Part shown: in pieces, positions 62,315 through 64,000 of the stretch
Layout: each line of letters starts with the position of its first letter
Position numbering within the stretch: the first letter of the stretch is position 1
Assembly (NCBI GenBank): GCA_007844125.1
Contig: CM017556.1
Span: 77,645,597 to 77,709,596, forward strand
Origin: Sinonovacula constricta
Lineage: Eukaryota; Mollusca; Bivalvia; Cardiida; Solecurtidae
Length of the DNA stretch: 64,000 bases
Direction of reading: 5' to 3'
The notes under the pieces: model-generated
Seen by the model: only the letters and a program-made list of their open reading frames with translations
The model's database searches: none
What the model was told of the DNA's origin: nothing
Program-made: the position numbers and the translations under genes

Positions 62315-62673
62315 GATAAATCTTTGTTTTCTTTCTTACTTTGTTGGTTGATTCTGTTATTTCTTATACTTTTTGTTATTTCTTTAATTCTTTTAGTCCT
62401 CATATATTTTAAGTTATCCTTTATTTTGATTTGTAACGAAATGTTTCTAACAAAAGCAATTTAAAAAGTCATTCATTGTCAGAATAATGTCCTTTAGACT
62501 CATTTTAAGTCATTTTGAATACTAAAACATGTAACTCCCATGTATTTTCAAAATCAAATATTTAACTATGAAATAAATACATAATCATGCAGTTACAAAA
62601 TTGACACCTAGTAATTAATGCAATAAAGAATATGTAAGGGATCATACAGTAAACAACCCACATTATCACTATA
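62315..62673. mobile_element. MITE fragment (same family as 38433-39336), ends missing
   Basis: Internal sequence only: aatctttgttttctttctta, ctttgttggttgattctg, aagcaatttaaaaagtcatt, cattgtcagaataatgtcct and aaacaacccacattatcact. Both terminal repeats, the TA tract and the G run are absent. It abuts the right end of the 46-bp array. Confidence 0.85.
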
Positions 62674-62884
62674 GTATAATATGTAAGCAGATTTTGGCCA
62701 AACAAGGAAGTTCTGGTCTGACCAAATTATACCAGACATTTTGTCTGCCTCGGAAATTTCATAGCAGGGATTTTGACTGTAGTGAGGTTTTTATGATGAT
62801 CTTGAGTGTTTTGCTGCACAAGAGAGGATAACTGTTGTTTAAATTAACAATTATAATATATACCGGGTAGAAATGATTATTTAC

Positions 62885-63034
62885 CTTGTCCTTGCCGAAT
62901 ATATCAGGATTGTTGTTGACATGCCGCAGTGCAGTCAGTGCATGTTGATGCTCGGAGAAGCTGACAAATCCAAAACCTTGTGACTTGCCCACCCCTGCAC
63001 TATTCAGTCTAGTGCGGTCCCGCATGATTCGACA
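62885..63034 (-). CDS. RBM28: RNA-binding protein 28, RRM exon
   Basis: The exon is 150 bases from acceptor ttgttgacag/TGTCGA to donor GACAAG/GTAAAT. It reads CRIMRDRTRLNSAGVGKSQG, then FGFVSFSEHQHALTALRHVN and NNPDIFGKDK. GKSQGFGFVSF is the RNP1 consensus of an RNA recognition motif. CR(I/V)MRD before it and EH(Q/E)HAL(T/K)ALR.(I/V)NNNP(D/E)IFG after it are RBM28 features. The orthologue (yeast Nop4) acts in the nucleolus in 60S ribosome assembly and associates with snoRNPs. Earlier exons with the other RRMs should lie beyond 64000. Confidence 0.9.
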
Positions 63035-63606
63035 CTGTCAACAAAAAACAAATTTTTTTTTCTGTCCACATATCATATAACAGTTGAAGTCTTTACGTAT
63101 CCATATTGGATGATGACACCGATCAACTGGGAAACAAACAAAATATAACTGTGCGTGAGAATTTATCCTTTGAATATTGTATATTGTGCATAGGAACAAT
63201 AGCAATATTCATAACTAAACTTTCGATATAAAAAAAGGAATGCATATATCTATGTCACCACACTGTATGTTGCTATGGTTTCTGTCATTAACCATGAAAC
63301 TGATTAAAATAGTAAAATAGCAACAATCTTCATGGGAGCATTCAAATGTTTTGCAGACTTTTGTTTCCATGCCCAGAAGGCATAGTGTCAATACATCATA
63401 CAAACAAAAATAAAAATAAATATTAAAAAAAATGTCTGTACTTATTAACCTTGTGATGTTGTCGATATATATTTATTATCTTTTCTATCACCTTAATCTT
63501 AACAGATGTAAGAGGTGACGATGCCATAATCTGTTAAGTTTCAATTGAATGCTATCAACAGCGGGGCAGTCTGATTGACTTAAGATTAGGATTTTGGAAG
63601 AAAAGG

Positions 63607-63829
63607 GCACCATGGCTGAGCGTTAGGAAATGTCAACTTGTAACTTCTCAGACCTCACTACGTGGCTGGAGTCGAGGCCAGGAAAATAACTTTCATGAGG
63701 GGAGGTCATCAAGGTTACCTGTGATGTGCTGGTTGTTCTAATCTGATATATATTTGGGGTATTTCTCTACTAATAGTTACATTGACATGGTATCATAATT
63801 GTGTCAGATGAAGTAACAAAAAGAAACAA
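63607..63829 (+). mobile_element. SINE family 2 copy with A-rich tail
   Basis: An A-box-like tggctgagcgttagg, an eroded B box (ggctggagtcgaggcc), then the body aactttcatgaggggaggtc, atcaaggttacctgtgatgt and gctggttgttctaatctgat. The tail is gatgaagtaacaaaaagaaa. It lies in an RBM28 intron, or upstream of the exons seen. Confidence 0.75.
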
Positions 63830-64000
63830 GAGGGGCATGATGGCCCTTAAGCGCTCACCTGATGACACAGGCTTTAAGTAGGCTCAAAACTAGCATCAAG
63901 TAATTAAGAGTTATTTACTTTAGAAATCTTTGGTGAAGATTGAACCATTAGTGTGGCCACTGGGTTGATAACATTTTCTAGAATTTTACTAAGTAACCTA
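63830..64000 (+). repeat. Start of a dispersed repeat, cut by the window edge
   Basis: gaggggcatgatggccctta, then agcgctcacctgatgacaca. The gctcacctga is the inverse of the tcaggtgagc found at the repeat ends at 9845 and 50121, so this may be the opposite end of that family. Confidence 0.4.

Noticed and set aside
62759..62884. Extension of the RBM28 RRM frame beyond position 62885
   Set aside because: The conserved RRM stops exactly at the GTAAAT donor and resumes in phase at 54437; the rest is intron read-through.

Overview
This is eukaryotic nuclear DNA: intron-containing gene fragments, long AT-rich gaps, and a dense load of LINEs, SINEs, DNA transposons and satellites. The repeats point to a mollusc, most likely a bivalve. 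One element has a pearl-like architecture: a 146-bp tandem core, an (ACGG)n stretch and a 3' hairpin. There are also tRNA-headed SINEs and repeat ends reading TCAGGTGAGCT. The species cannot be fixed from the sequence alone.

Two host genes are well supported, both on the minus strand. At the left edge (1-703) is an exon of a DXD-type glycosyltransferase that runs off the window. At the right, five 3' exons of an RBM28/Nop4-type nucleolar RNA-binding protein run from 63034 down to a stop codon at 50726. All splice phases agree, and a poly(A) signal follows. Weaker gene starts are seen at 18.4-18.6 kb (two divergent, unidentified), 22.9-23.1 kb (a RecQ-like helicase first exon) and 43.8-44.5 kb (SWIM-type-like and THAP-like exons).

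Layout: 1.4-3.3 kb, 18-bp minisatellite. 3.3-12 kb, mostly AT-rich DNA with a SINE, a hairpin element and microsatellites. 12.2-14.7 kb, LINE family A (minus) split by a TTAA-flanked MITE. 15.2-16.1 kb, a second LINE type. 16.5-26 kb, sparse. 26.0-28.0 kb, a 76-bp satellite holding a 12-monomer duplication. 28-33 kb, SINEs, a LINE tail and a MULE-like transposase fragment. 33.0-37.9 kb, LINE family B (minus) carrying a nested mariner, itself containing a LINE tail, and an inverted endonuclease segment. 37.9-39.3 kb, two MITEs sharing one TTAA. 39.3-47.5 kb, a second family A LINE (plus) broken by a pearl-like element, by a 1.56-kb foreign segment that replaces the RT core, and by another MITE. 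47.5-50.1 kb, 31-bp AT-rich satellite. 50.7-63.0 kb, RBM28 with several intronic tandem arrays (21, 44 and 46 bp), SINEs and a LINE fragment.

Apart from the two host genes, the story is repeated nesting of mobile elements. No operon-like or defence-like system is visible. The most unusual items are the RecQ exon between inverted repeats, the THAP/SWIM-like segment inside a LINE, the TTAA MITE behaviour and the eroded mariner.
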